42,002 nt of DNA from DATFWC01 sp045801465 (GCA_045801465.1 JBJMSU010000130.1:1-42002), one strand, 5' to 3'. Numbered from the stretch's first letter, positions 7,750 to 14,624 are shown. Numbers and translations are program-made. Notes: a model not told the origin generated them from the sequence alone.

Positions 7750-7783
7750 GCGCGGAAGCCGGGGCCTGCCCGGCAATCCGCGC
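7750..7783. terminator. Hairpin between convergent genes
   Basis: GCGCGGA (7750-7756) pairs with TCCGCGC (7777-7783), with an inner CCGGG/CCCGG stem (7759-7763, 7769-7773) and a 5-base loop. It lies between the end of the PilZ gene and the end of the convergent exported-protein gene. No T-run follows, so it may be a bidirectional stop aided by Rho. Confidence 0.5.
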
Positions 7784-7804
7784 GCTTAGCATACCGCCGG
7801 TGGA

Positions 7805-8287
7805 TTATTCGTTCGGCGGATAGCACCGCGTGACAGTCACGATCGTTTGGCCGCCTCGCTCCCTCGGCACCACCTGGTCGGCCGAGCGGCAAATCGGGCC
7901 GGCCGCGGCGAGCTCATCTCCGGTCGCAGCGGTGGGACCCATTGCGCCGGCAGGAAGGGGCTGCGCAAACCCACCCATGCCATTCGGATCATATGCTCCA
8001 TAGAGCACGTTCACGCCTGCGCCCGTATCACGATGGCCAAACCTGTGGCGATGATGCCGGAGAAAGTCTCCATGCCGCCGCACGTGGCGAGCGACACCGC
8101 CCGCATGGCGGGGAACCGGCGCCACGCGAACGATCGGGCGCGGTGCGAAACGATGAAACCCACCGTGGAACGAAGCGCCACGGCCGCCGCCGCCGCCGAA
8201 GCCACCCGTCCGGGCTTCTGCGACTGCGCACGTCGATACGAGGGCAAGGGCGGCCACAAAGCTGACGGCACGCGGGCGATTGATCAT
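7805..8287 (-). CDS. Gly/His-rich exported protein
   Basis: 160 residues. A leader MINRPRAVSFVAALALVSTCAVAEA is followed by a low-complexity GGFGGGGGRGASFHGGFHR block and a His/Arg-rich stretch (RHVRRHGDFLRHHRHRFGHR, about 60-80). The C-terminal third is more ordered and ends PICRSADQVVPRERGGQTIVTVTRCYPP with two cysteines that may pair. The His-rich run could bind metal; that is inference. TAGGAGT eight bases before the ATG at 8287 sets the start. Similar exported proteins are common in Bradyrhizobium relatives, without known function. Confidence 0.75.
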   Translation of the reverse strand: MINRPRAVSFVAALALVSTCAVAEARTGGFGGGGGRGASFHGGFHRFAPRPIVRVAPVPRHAGGVARHVRRHGDFLRHHRHRFGHRDTGAGVNVLYGAYDPNGMGGFAQPLPAGAMGPTAATGDELAAAGPICRSADQVVPRERGGQTIVTVTRCYPPNE

Positions 8288-8324
8288 CACACCGACTCCT
8301 ACGCTGTCCAGCCGCATCATTGAT

Positions 8325-8350
8325 TGGCCGTTCAGGATCCCGAACGGTCA
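8325..8350. promoter_or_regulatory. Palindrome upstream of the Gly/His-rich gene
   Basis: CCGTTC-AGGATCCC-GAACGG (8328-8347) is symmetrical at 9 of 10 base pairs, and TG...CA extends it after one mismatch. It is centred about 50 bases before the start codon at 8287, where an operator would fit. No known regulator motif is recognised. Confidence 0.35.
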
Positions 8351-8707
8351 GCCGAGACTAGCGCGGCGGAGCCGGCATGCGCCACCGTCAGCTGCAGGAT
8401 CGCAGCGTTTTGCCGTCATCATGGATAACGTCGGCCGCGACGGGCTACGCAGCCGGCTGGAGGAGGCTTCCGCGAACGTGCGGGGAGAGGCGCCTGCGAG
8501 CCGGCGCCCGCCGTCCCCCGACGCGAATGCAGGGAAAGGGGCGGCCGAATATTATCGCGAATATCAATGACTTGGAAAATTCGCCTCGCCCGATTTCTCG
8601 CCTGCCGCCGCGTTCGACGGCGCGCCAGTAGCAGACAAAGAATGTCGCGAACGCGTTGCGCTGCGGCTTTGCAACCACGGCCGACGACGCGCGCGGCGAT
8701 CGGTACC

Positions 8708-8733
8708 GGAACCTAAATGAATCGCTGTCCGTT
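8708..8733 (+). promoter_or_regulatory. EcfG-type promoter of the GlsB/YeaQ-type gene
   Basis: GGAAC (8708-8712), 17 bases, CGTT (8730-8733), an exact match to the general-stress consensus. The predicted start near 8740 leaves about 20 bases before the ATG at 8759, room for its GGAGG. Confidence 0.75.
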
Positions 8734-8758
8734 GACTGCGGGAAGCGCGGAGGCAGTC

Positions 8759-9055
8759 ATGGGCATTCTCTGGACCATCATCATCGGGTTCATTGCGGGC
8801 ATCATTGCCCGCCTGCTCGCTCCCGGGCCGAACAATCCCGGAGGGTTCATTCTGACGACGCTGCTCGGCATCGCCGGCGCATTCGTCGCGACATTTCTGG
8901 GTCAGGCCATCGGCTGGTATGGGTCGAACGAAGGCGCCGGCCTCATCGGGGCGGTCATCGGCGCGCTGGTCGTCCTGTTCGTCTGGCACCGGCTGGTGGT
9001 GACGCACACCATTCCGGATGCGTCCAATCGGCAGATCCCCGGGCGTCAGATCTGA
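8759..9055 (+). CDS. GlsB/YeaQ/YmgE-family stress membrane protein
   Basis: 98 residues. Three hydrophobic helices match the family: MGILWTIIIGFIAGIIARLLAPG (1-23), GGFILTTLLGIAGAFVATFLGQ and GAGLIGAVIGALVVLFVWHRL. The family hallmarks are the Gly-rich helix faces, the PGPNNPGG loop and the GAxxGxxxG repeats. Members are small inner-membrane proteins induced by stress; the old name transglycosylase-associated is not backed by activity. The C-terminal tail (THTIPDASNRQIPGRQI) is longer than usual. GGAGG nine bases upstream fixes the ATG at 8759. The EcfG promoter agrees with a stress role. Confidence 0.92.
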   Translation: MGILWTIIIGFIAGIIARLLAPGPNNPGGFILTTLLGIAGAFVATFLGQAIGWYGSNEGAGLIGAVIGALVVLFVWHRLVVTHTIPDASNRQIPGRQI

Positions 9056-9125
9056 ATTTCAAAGTCGCGTGCAGGCACTGCGCGCTACGGCCGCGCCCTT
9101 GCGGACGTGAACACGGCAAGTCGTC

Positions 9126-9740
9126 TTACCAGTGGCCGGCGAGGAACTCGCGCATCTCGTAAGGGGCCGGACGTTTCCGCCGCTTTTGCTTGTTGGCTCG
9201 AGTGTTGGCGGCGCGCTGCTTCGCTGCCGGTTTCTCGGCCGTCGGCTGATTGGACCGCGCCACATCGCCTTGTGGCGCCGTCTGGCTCGTGAGATTGGCT
9301 TGCGGCCCGGTCTGCCCCGTGAGATTGGCTTGCGGCGCCGCTTGGCTCGTCGCGGTCGGGGCCACGTCGGTCAAAGCCTGGACCGGAGGAAATGCGGGGG
9401 GCGTCGGAGATGCCGCCGGTGCATCCGCGGCGCCCGACGGTTCCTGTTGCGGCCGTGCGGGCACCGCTTCGCTGGTTGGTGGAGCCGGGCTGGCGAGAGC
9501 GACGCTCGTCGGCGACGCTGCCGGCGAAGGCGCAGTTTCGGCCGTTGCGGACTCGGTTCTAGGTAATTGTGCGGGGCCAGCCGGCACTGGTGACGCGGGA
9601 GTTGCCGCAACGGACACGGGCCCGATCGTGATGGCCTGCGGCGTCACATGCTTCAGCAGCGACCCGAACGTGCTGATGCCGACCACCACCGAGACGGCCG
9701 CAATCAGTCCGATGCGCGCGAACGTGCCACTCGATGGCAT
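9126..9740 (-). CDS. Membrane-anchored Pro/Ala-rich protein with internal repeats
   Basis: 204 residues. One hydrophobic segment (about 9-28, IGLIAAVSVVVGISTFGSLL) acts as anchor. A long Pro/Ala/Ser/Thr-rich stretch (45-150) follows. About residues 135-160 hold ten-residue repeats (QANLTGQTGP, QANLTSQTAP, then a diverged unit), encoded by 30-base tandem repeats near 9280-9350. The end is very basic (KQKRRKRPAPYEMREFLAGHW). A single-pass protein with a disordered periplasmic linker is likely, perhaps touching the cell wall, but I recognise no family. Its layout recalls the protein at 11936-12610, though the sequences are not clearly related. Confidence 0.65.
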   Translation of the reverse strand: MPSSGTFARIGLIAAVSVVVGISTFGSLLKHVTPQAITIGPVSVAATPASPVPAGPAQLPRTESATAETAPSPAASPTSVALASPAPPTSEAVPARPQQEPSGAADAPAASPTPPAFPPVQALTDVAPTATSQAAPQANLTGQTGPQANLTSQTAPQGDVARSNQPTAEKPAAKQRAANTRANKQKRRKRPAPYEMREFLAGHW

Positions 9741-10035
9741 ACTGCCCCTCCCGTTCGGCCCGTTTTGACGTCGCGCGATTCGCGGAAAGGCGCGCCGAGC
9801 CAGCGTCCAAATACACCATCGCGCCGCGGCATCAAAACGGCCGGGCCGCGGCCCTGCAGTACGATCGCTTGGCCAAGCCCGTCAGCAAGCTTCAACGGAG
9901 GCGCGCTTTCAGGAAAAATCTTTGTTGTCCCAGGTAGTTGCTATGCGTCCCGCAGAATTCACTTGATGCAATCGTTCCGCCTGGCCGGCAAGCTCGCAGT
10001 TGCACCTGTTGCGCTCCGCCTGGGCGCGGCACGCG

Positions 10036-10572
10036 TCACTCAGCAGCCGCAAGGGACAAGCTGATGCGCGTCACGACGCCATCCCAGGCGCGCTTCTCCT
10101 GCCGCGGATAGTCCATCTGGAAACAGGCGACGCGATGATCGGCTGAGGCGGAAAAATTGCAACGGCGATAGAAAATCATGCCGTCGCGCGTGCCGGACGC
10201 GACGAAGAAGCGAGAGGTCGTGCGGACATAGGTGAACCGACCTTCTCCGGGCTTGGCCATCCTGCTCAAGTAGCGCCGCGGCGTATCGTTCGCCTCGTTG
10301 GCAAGAGCGAAGAGGCGGATACGCGCGCGGCCGTCGGGTGTCGAGAACACCACCCCCTGGCCCCCCTGCTCGGCCGATTTCAGAGAAAACACATGGGCCG
10401 GGAAATCGAACGTCATGCCGAAATTCCGATCGCGATAGTGCCCCCATCCGGATGTGCGCTCGGCCGCCGTCTGATCACGCGCCGCCGCGTCTACGACTAC
10501 GGCCAAGCATCCGAGCACGAGCGAGATCAGCCAGGTTGCTCCTGGCAGTGGCGCTTTGCTGGTCCGTGCCAT
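10036..10572 (-). CDS. Exported protein of unknown function
   Basis: 178 residues from the ATG at 10572, with GGAG eight bases before it. An N-terminal hydrophobic leader (ATWLISLVLGCLAVVVDAAA) is followed by a mature domain with YRDRNFGMTFDFPAHVFSLKS, GQGVVFSTPDGRARIRLFAL and GMIFYRRCNFSASADHRVACFQMDYP, with two cysteines that may form a disulphide. The RDRNFGMTFDFPAHVF pattern recalls small periplasmic proteins common in Bradyrhizobium and Rhodopseudomonas; the role is unknown. An exact EcfG-type promoter lies 62 bases upstream, so it is likely part of the general stress response. It is divergent from the KTSC gene. Confidence 0.75.
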   Translation of the reverse strand: MARTSKAPLPGATWLISLVLGCLAVVVDAAARDQTAAERTSGWGHYRDRNFGMTFDFPAHVFSLKSAEQGGQGVVFSTPDGRARIRLFALANEANDTPRRYLSRMAKPGEGRFTYVRTTSRFFVASGTRDGMIFYRRCNFSASADHRVACFQMDYPRQEKRAWDGVVTRISLSLAAAE

Positions 10573-10633
10573 GGGTCGCTCCGTGGGCGGCCGATATCGT
10601 CTCGTGCCCGAACGAGCCGCCGCCAACAAATCC

Positions 10634-10659
10634 AACGAGCTTCACGCGACGCCGGTTCC
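10634..10659 (-). promoter_or_regulatory. EcfG-type promoter of the gene at 10036-10572
   Basis: On the minus strand GGAAC (10659-10655), 17 bases, CGTT (10637-10634), an exact match. The predicted start near 10627 gives a leader of about 55 bases. Confidence 0.7.
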
Positions 10660-10725
10660 GGGCTCGGCACGAACGTGCCTTGGCTTGGGCCGGATCGCCT
10701 TGGCGCGCAATGCGATAGGGGCCGG

Positions 10726-10750
10726 CGAACCAATTCGCCTCGTCGGCGTT
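10726..10750 (+). promoter_or_regulatory. Near-consensus EcfG-type promoter of the KTSC gene
   Basis: CGAAC (10726-10730), 16 bases, CGTT (10747-10750): one mismatch in the -35. The predicted start near 10757 falls on or next to the ATG at 10759, which would make the mRNA leaderless and explain the missing ribosome binding site. Confidence 0.4.
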
Positions 10751-10758
10751 ATTGGACC

Positions 10759-10968
10759 ATGTTGACCTATGTGATCCGTGCCTTCTCCTACGAATCGCGA
10801 ACATCGAGGCTCACCGTCGCGTTCGTGAATGGCCGCATCGCCGTGTATGAAGCCGTGCCGCCCGAGGTCGCCGACGATTTTCTCCACGCCGCATCGAAGG
10901 ACGCGTTCTTCACCTCCCACGTGCACGATCACTACCGTGTCCGCGAGGTGACGAGGCGCGCTGCCTGA
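10759..10968 (+). CDS. KTSC-domain small protein
   Basis: 69 residues that fill a KTSC domain: two strands (AFSYESRTSRLTVAFVNGRIAVYEAVP), then a helix (EVADDFLHAASKDAFFTSHVHDHYRVREV). The pattern L-x-V-x-F-x-x-G, Y-x-x-V-P, A-S-K-x-x-F and a final H-x-x-Y is typical. The domain occurs at the end of some lysyl-tRNA synthetases and as stand-alone proteins; its function is unknown. No Shine-Dalgarno sequence precedes the ATG, which may be explained by the near-EcfG promoter directly upstream. Confidence 0.85.
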   Translation: MLTYVIRAFSYESRTSRLTVAFVNGRIAVYEAVPPEVADDFLHAASKDAFFTSHVHDHYRVREVTRRAA

Positions 10969-11220
10969 GCAGCCGCGACAGCATCGTGGACGTGCATCCG
11001 TGGCGCAGCGCGCCCTGCCATCCCGCTCGACCCTTCAATGTCTGAGCGTTGCGTCGAGCGCAACGGTCATCGAACGACGTGCAGCATCAGGCACGTGGCG
11101 ACAGGCCCGAAGGCGTCGCCGTCATGCCGCGACATTTCGTCCGGGCAACGGTGTGCCGCAGCCGCCTGCGTCCAACGACACGATATCGTCTTGGCAAGAA
11201 GGGTCTTCCAGGAGGATGCC

Positions 11221-11478
11221 ATGGCGCTGCTGCTCGCGTTTCTGACCTTTGTCGTTGTCGGCCAAATCGCGAACGTGATGGCCTGCCTGGCACTTGAGCG
11301 AATTTATCCCGGAGCCGTGACCCTGGCGATTTTCTTTGTGTTATGGATCGGCGTCTTCTGGGGATCGTGGCGGCTCGCGCTGCGATTAACCGAGCCGCGG
11401 TCGCGGGCTGCTGCCGGGCCCGAGCAACAGCTGATCATTGCGGTGACCACTGCTCTGCAGCTGCCGATGGTGGCGTGA
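11221..11478 (+). CDS. Small two-helix membrane protein
   Basis: 85 residues. Two hydrophobic helices, MALLLAFLTFVVVGQIANVMACLAL (1-25) and AVTLAIFFVLWIGVFWGSWRLALRL (32-56), are followed by a short Arg-rich turn (TEPRSRAAAGPEQQ) and a last mildly hydrophobic segment. An excellent AGGAGG six bases before the ATG sets the start. I recognise no family. It is probably an inner-membrane protein with both ends on the same side. Confidence 0.7.
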   Translation: MALLLAFLTFVVVGQIANVMACLALERIYPGAVTLAIFFVLWIGVFWGSWRLALRLTEPRSRAAAGPEQQLIIAVTTALQLPMVA

Positions 11479-11540
11479 CGCGCGTCCGCGAACGGGAGGA
11501 CTTCCTTCGAAACGTCATGCCGCTCTCGCCCATTTTGTTC

Positions 11541-11590
11541 GAGCATGATCTTTTCCGAAAACCGGTCTCGCAGTTTTCGAGATCATGCTC
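11541..11590. repeat. Rhizobiales-type GAGCATGATC palindromic repeat
   Basis: Outer arms GAGCATGATC (11541-11550) and GATCATGCTC (11581-11590) are perfect. Inner arms CGAAAAC and GTTTTCG (about 11556-11562 and 11573-11579) enclose a 10-base loop. I recall this element, with GATC..TTTTCCGAAAACCGG, as a widespread intergenic repeat of Bradyrhizobium, Rhodopseudomonas and relatives. It lies between two convergent small genes and could fold in either transcript. Confidence 0.85.
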
Positions 11591-11596
11591 TCATCT

Positions 11597-11752
11597 TCAC
11601 GAGCTCGGGCAGGATTGAAGCGTGTATTGGTTGACCGACGGGTCGCTCCTGAGCGCCGTCGCAAAGCCGAAATGCGGGTCCGACAGCGCCAAGCACGCCG
11701 CCAGAATGCTGACGCCGAGAATCGCAAACAACAGCTGCTCGACCGCCGACAT
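11597..11752 (-). CDS. Small single-pass membrane or exported protein
   Basis: 51 residues from the ATG at 11752, with GAGG seven bases upstream; the longer frame from 11794 has no such site. A hydrophobic segment (VEQLLFAILGVSILAACLAL, 4-23) could be an anchor or an uncleaved leader. The short tail (SDPHFGFATALRSDPSVNQYTLQSCPSS) has a single cysteine. No family is recognised. The membrane segment and ribosome binding site support it, but its size leaves doubt. Confidence 0.45.
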   Translation of the reverse strand: MSAVEQLLFAILGVSILAACLALSDPHFGFATALRSDPSVNQYTLQSCPSS

Positions 11753-11935
11753 TCCACGACCTCGCGCCCGTCCGACACTGCGTGGATAACCCATTAAAAC
11801 CGGCGAAAGTTCGATATTACCACTCGGTTCGTTGGAGACGGTTATCGGTTGCTGAATCAGGCGGCGGGAAAATTGCTAACGATTGTTTAAGCGCATGCTC
11901 GTGAGCCCCCGCGCGCCCGCGAGGGTGGCTCTCAC

Positions 11936-12610
11936 TCAGAATGGAAAAGCAAAGACCGGTCTTCGGCTCGAGGCGCGGCCATGGCGGGAGCGGTATGAGT
12001 GCCGCCCGGCGCGGCGGCGCGGCTCACCGATCGACTCCGTTCGGGGGTTTACTCCCTCCTCGGCGAGCGAAGCGTGCTTGGCCGATGGTGCGGACGGGAG
12101 CGGCACCGCGCCGGGTGGAACGGGAAGGTTGGCGGGCTCCTTGGCGGCGGCCTCTGGCCGTGCAGGCGGCAAGTCGGCATGGTCGCCCGCCGGGGCAGCG
12201 TCGACCACTGCACGTGCGCCGGATTGCGGCTCGGCTGCGCTTGGCTGGGGGGCCGGCGTGGACGTCTGCGGGGGGTCGGCGGCGCGCGAGAGGCAGCGGT
12301 GCTCGATATACGGCCAGACCTGTTCGGCGCAGTTGTCGCTGCGTGGAGCAGCGCCCACGATTTTCACCGGAGCCGCGGGGAGTGGCGCGGCCTGATTCGA
12401 AGTCGCGGGTGTTGGTTTTGCTGTCGTTGCGGCGCGCTGTGGTGCGAGCGCCAACGCGGCGCTCACGAGCACGGCGAGCAATGTGACGCTCGCGGCGATG
12501 CGCGGATTGGCGCGCGGCAGGCGAGCAGCGAAGCCGCGCAGCCGATCGCCAACCGAAAGCAGGTCGAAACGGCGAGCGCCGCGAGCCTGAATTGCGGAGC
12601 CCGAAGGCAT
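11936..12610 (-). CDS. Single-pass protein with DNCAEQVWPYIEHRCL motif
   Basis: 224 residues from the ATG at 12610, behind AAGGAGA. The N-terminal 35 residues are Arg-rich and probably cytoplasmic. One hydrophobic segment (ASVTLLAVLVSAALAL, about 43-58) is the anchor. A Pro/Ala-rich periplasmic part holds the compact motif DNCAEQVWPYIEHRCLSRA (about 92-110), with two cysteines. Similar motifs occur in many small proteins of Bradyrhizobium relatives (recalled, not searched). The tail is very basic. The gene is driven by an EcfG-type promoter placed back to back with that of the microprotein operon. Confidence 0.75.
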   Translation of the reverse strand: MPSGSAIQARGARRFDLLSVGDRLRGFAARLPRANPRIAASVTLLAVLVSAALALAPQRAATTAKPTPATSNQAAPLPAAPVKIVGAAPRSDNCAEQVWPYIEHRCLSRAADPPQTSTPAPQPSAAEPQSGARAVVDAAPAGDHADLPPARPEAAAKEPANLPVPPGAVPLPSAPSAKHASLAEEGVNPRTESIGEPRRRAGRHSYRSRHGRASSRRPVFAFPF

Positions 12611-12683
12611 ACGGTCTCCTTCCCCACAAGAAGCCATCAGCTCGAGAGCCGTCCGGCAAATGCTCAGTCGTCTTCCCCACACA

Positions 12684-12709
12684 AACGCTTCAGGCCCCTG
12701 CCCCGTTCC
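12684..12709 (-). promoter_or_regulatory. EcfG-type promoter (leftward of a back-to-back pair)
   Basis: On the minus strand GGAAC (12709-12705), 17 bases, CGTT (12687-12684), an exact match. Its -35 directly abuts that of the rightward promoter, forming GTTCCGGAAC. It faces the gene starting at 12610. Confidence 0.75.
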
Positions 12710-12735
12710 GGAACCTTAGGGTTCACCGGGACGTT
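12710..12735 (+). promoter_or_regulatory. EcfG-type promoter (rightward of a back-to-back pair)
   Basis: GGAAC (12710-12714), 17 bases, CGTT (12732-12735), an exact match. The predicted start near 12742 leaves about 45 bases before the microprotein ATG at 12787. Only one RNA polymerase could sit on the pair at a time, so the two directions should compete. Confidence 0.75.
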
Positions 12736-12786
12736 TCGTGGTCGCTCGGGTCTCGGCGCGTGGGCCGGGGCCATCAGGAGGCGACC

Positions 12787-12861
12787 ATGCACGGCATCAT
12801 CTATCTCATCGGTCTGATCGTGGTGATCATGGCCATCCTGTCGCTCTTCGGTCTGCGCTGA
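12787..12861 (+). CDS. 24-residue membrane microprotein
   Basis: The sequence is MHGIIYLIGLIVVIMAILSL then FGLR: one transmembrane helix with a short polar start and a basic end. A perfect AGGAGG five bases before the ATG, an exact EcfG promoter about 52 bases upstream and the tight link to the next gene (19 bases) make translation very likely. I recall near-identical short proteins in Bradyrhizobium-type genomes, where they are often missed by gene finders. Its role is unknown; a stress-induced regulator or subunit of a membrane protein, perhaps the neighbour at 12881, is an inference. Confidence 0.8.
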   Translation: MHGIIYLIGLIVVIMAILSLFGLR

Positions 12862-12880
12862 GCGGCCAGGGACCAGCGCC

Positions 12881-13753
12881 ATGGCAGACTTGGCATCACC
12901 CGGCACGGTACCGGCCGCCGCGCCGGCGGAAGGTCCGATCCCGACGCCCGGCGGACCTTTGTCGTACATTCATTGGGGACCAGTGAGCGCGGGCGCCATC
13001 GCTGCCGCCGCCGTCTGGTTCGTGCTGATGACATTCGCGAGCGCGGTGGGGCTCGCGACATTGTCGCCCTCGCCCACGTGGAGGGATACGTCCATCGCGC
13101 TCGCGCTGCTCTCCGGCGTGTGGCTGCTTCTGGTGGCGCTCGGCAGCTTCGGGCTCGGCGGCTATCTCGCCGGACGGGTGCGATCGAGCTGGGCCACCAG
13201 CGAGGACGAGGTCGAGTTCCGCGACGGCGCCCACGGGCTTCTGGTGTGGGCGCTCGCCGTCGTGATCGGCGCCGTCTTGACCTGGGCGACCGCGACCGCC
13301 CTCACCTCCGTCAGCGCCGGAACGACAACCGTGATGCGTCCGACTCAGGGCGAGCCGGCGTTTCTCGCCTACGAGCTCGATCGTCTGTTCCGCTCCGACC
13401 GGCGCCCGGAGCGCGCGGATCCGGAAGCGCGTGCCGAAGCCGGGCGGATCATCATGACGGGCGTCGGCCGCCGCGACATTGGCGCGGAAGACCGCGCCTA
13501 TCTGGTGCGCCTGGTGGCGGCGCGCACCGGATTGGCCCCGGCGGATGCCGAGCGGCGCGTCAGCGAGGTGGTCGCGCAAGCGCGGCAAGCGGCGCGGCGC
13601 GCGCGGGCAAGCTCAGTCGTCATCGGCTTCATGACGGCAGCTTCCCTTGCCGTCGGTGCGGCCGCCGCCTGGTTCGCCGCCGGCATCGGCGGCCGGCATC
13701 GCGACCGGGCAATCTCGCCGCCCCTGCGGTGGAGCTGGCGACGGACACCGTGA
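12881..13753 (+). CDS. PhnA-like four-helix membrane protein
   Basis: 290 residues. A Pro/Ala-rich start is followed by WGPVSAGAIAAAAVWFVLMTFASAVGLA (about 31-58), a second helix (IALALLSGVWLLLVALGSFGLGGYLAGR), a third (GLLVWALAVVIGAVLTWATATALT) and a fourth near the end (SSVVIGFMTAASLAVGAAAAWFAAGIGG). A large loop of about 110 residues (RSDRRPERADPEARAEAG...) separates helices 3 and 4 and looks soluble. I recall the family as annotated PhnA-like in Bradyrhizobium relatives; no phosphonate role is shown. It follows the microprotein by 19 bases, so it should be in the same EcfG-driven operon. A second open frame over this region is a shadow. Confidence 0.8.
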   Translation: MADLASPGTVPAAAPAEGPIPTPGGPLSYIHWGPVSAGAIAAAAVWFVLMTFASAVGLATLSPSPTWRDTSIALALLSGVWLLLVALGSFGLGGYLAGRVRSSWATSEDEVEFRDGAHGLLVWALAVVIGAVLTWATATALTSVSAGTTTVMRPTQGEPAFLAYELDRLFRSDRRPERADPEARAEAGRIIMTGVGRRDIGAEDRAYLVRLVAARTGLAPADAERRVSEVVAQARQAARRARASSVVIGFMTAASLAVGAAAAWFAAGIGGRHRDRAISPPLRWSWRRTP

Positions 13754-13775
13754 ACCGTCTGGGCGAGGAGTGACG

Positions 13776-13967
13776 ATGGCGAGCCGATCACGCACGGGCG
13801 ATGATCCGACGCGAACGCGTCCTGCCGGCTCCCGCACCGAGACCAAGATCGCGGAGGAAAGCGAGCTTGGGAGCGACGGCGCGGGCGAGAGCGAGGTCAG
13901 CAATCAGGAACGTCGTCCAGTCGCGCCGGCTCGCCCAGATAAGCGCCGCGGCGCGTCCGGGCGCTGA
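13776..13967 (+). CDS. Short hydrophilic, disordered protein
   Basis: 63 residues (MASRSRTGDDPTRTR...), almost all polar, with an acidic middle (KIAEESELGSDGAGESEV) and a basic end (RPDKRRGASGR). It is probably disordered. GAGGAG lies six bases before the ATG, and the start is 23 bases after the stop of the PhnA-like gene, so it reads as the third gene of the stress operon. No family is recognised. Confidence 0.6.
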   Translation: MASRSRTGDDPTRTRPAGSRTETKIAEESELGSDGAGESEVSNQERRPVAPARPDKRRGASGR

Positions 13968-14037
13968 GCCGGTGACCATCCAACTGGACGCCGTGTCGGC
14001 GCGCCGTTCTGCTTGAGCCGCGGTGTCGTCCGGTCCA

Positions 14038-14070
14038 TCCTTCACGCCGTTCAAATCTCGGCGTGAAGGA
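14038..14070 (+). promoter_or_regulatory. Stem-loop that buries the DUF1993 ribosome binding site
   Basis: TCCTTCACGCCG (14038-14049) pairs perfectly over 12 bases with CGGCGTGAAGGA (14059-14070) across a 9-base loop. The AAGGA at 14066-14070 is the only good Shine-Dalgarno for the ATG at 14079 and lies wholly in the stem. With no T-run it is a poor terminator. It looks like translational control, or a stem that some factor must open. Confidence 0.55.
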
Positions 14071-14078
14071 AGCCGTCC

Positions 14079-14597
14079 ATGACCATTTCCATGTATCAGG
14101 CCTCGGTGCCTGTTCTCGTTCAGTTTCTCACCAGCCTCTCGGCCGTTCTCGACAAGGCGGCGGCCCATGCCGAGGGCAGGAAGATCGATCCGTTGGTGCT
14201 CCTCAATATGCGGCTCTATCCCGACATGTTCCCGCTCGTGCGGCAGGTGCGTGCCGCAACCGACCATGCAGTCAACGCGGGCGGGCGCCTTGCCGGCGCC
14301 GAGCTGCCAACCTTTGCCAATACCGAGGCGAGCATCCCCGAGCTCAAGGAGCGCATCGCCGAGGCGATCGAATTTCTCAAGGGCCTGAAGCCGTCACAGA
14401 TCGACGGCAGCGAGGACAAGGAGATCAAAATCACGTTTCCGAGCGGCGCGACGCGCGAGTTCACCGGCCAGACGTTCCTGCTCAATCAGACGCTGCCGAA
14501 CTTCTATTTCCACTGCACCACCGCCTACGACATCCTGCGTCACTGCGGGGTGGAGCTCGGCAAACGCGATTTCATGGGCACGCCCGTGAAGCTTTGA
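14079..14597 (+). CDS. DUF1993-family protein
   Basis: 172 residues, the usual length. It starts MTISMYQASVPVLVQFLTSLSAVLDKAAAHAE and keeps the family blocks LLNMRLYPDMFPLVRQVRAATDHAVN, LPTFANTEASIPELKERI, TFLLNQTLPNFYFHCTTAYDILRHCGVELGKRDFMG. The fold is a DinB-like four-helix bundle of unknown function. His and Asp positions in the last block may bind metal, but this is inference. The start is supported by AAGGA eight bases away, which is trapped in a strong stem-loop. Confidence 0.92.
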   Translation: MTISMYQASVPVLVQFLTSLSAVLDKAAAHAEGRKIDPLVLLNMRLYPDMFPLVRQVRAATDHAVNAGGRLAGAELPTFANTEASIPELKERIAEAIEFLKGLKPSQIDGSEDKEIKITFPSGATREFTGQTFLLNQTLPNFYFHCTTAYDILRHCGVELGKRDFMGTPVKL

Positions 14598-14624
14598 GGT
14601 AAAGCATCAAGTGCAGCGAACCGA

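Larger units (their letters stand above)
8288..8758. other. Intergenic stretch with palindrome and EcfG promoter
   Basis: 471 bases between divergent genes. It holds the palindrome at 8325-8350 and the EcfG-type promoter at 8708-8733. A 49-codon frame at 8421-8570 (MDNVGRDGLRSRLEEA...) looks faintly helical but has no ribosome binding site, so I do not call it. Confidence 0.5.

Noticed and set aside
8421..8570. 49-codon frame MDNVGRDGLRSRLEEA...
   Set aside because: Some helical look, but no ribosome binding site and no recognised relatives.
12973..13773. Alternative 266-codon frame over the PhnA-like gene
   Set aside because: Arg-rich shadow; the other frame has four clear membrane helices and follows the microprotein with operon spacing.
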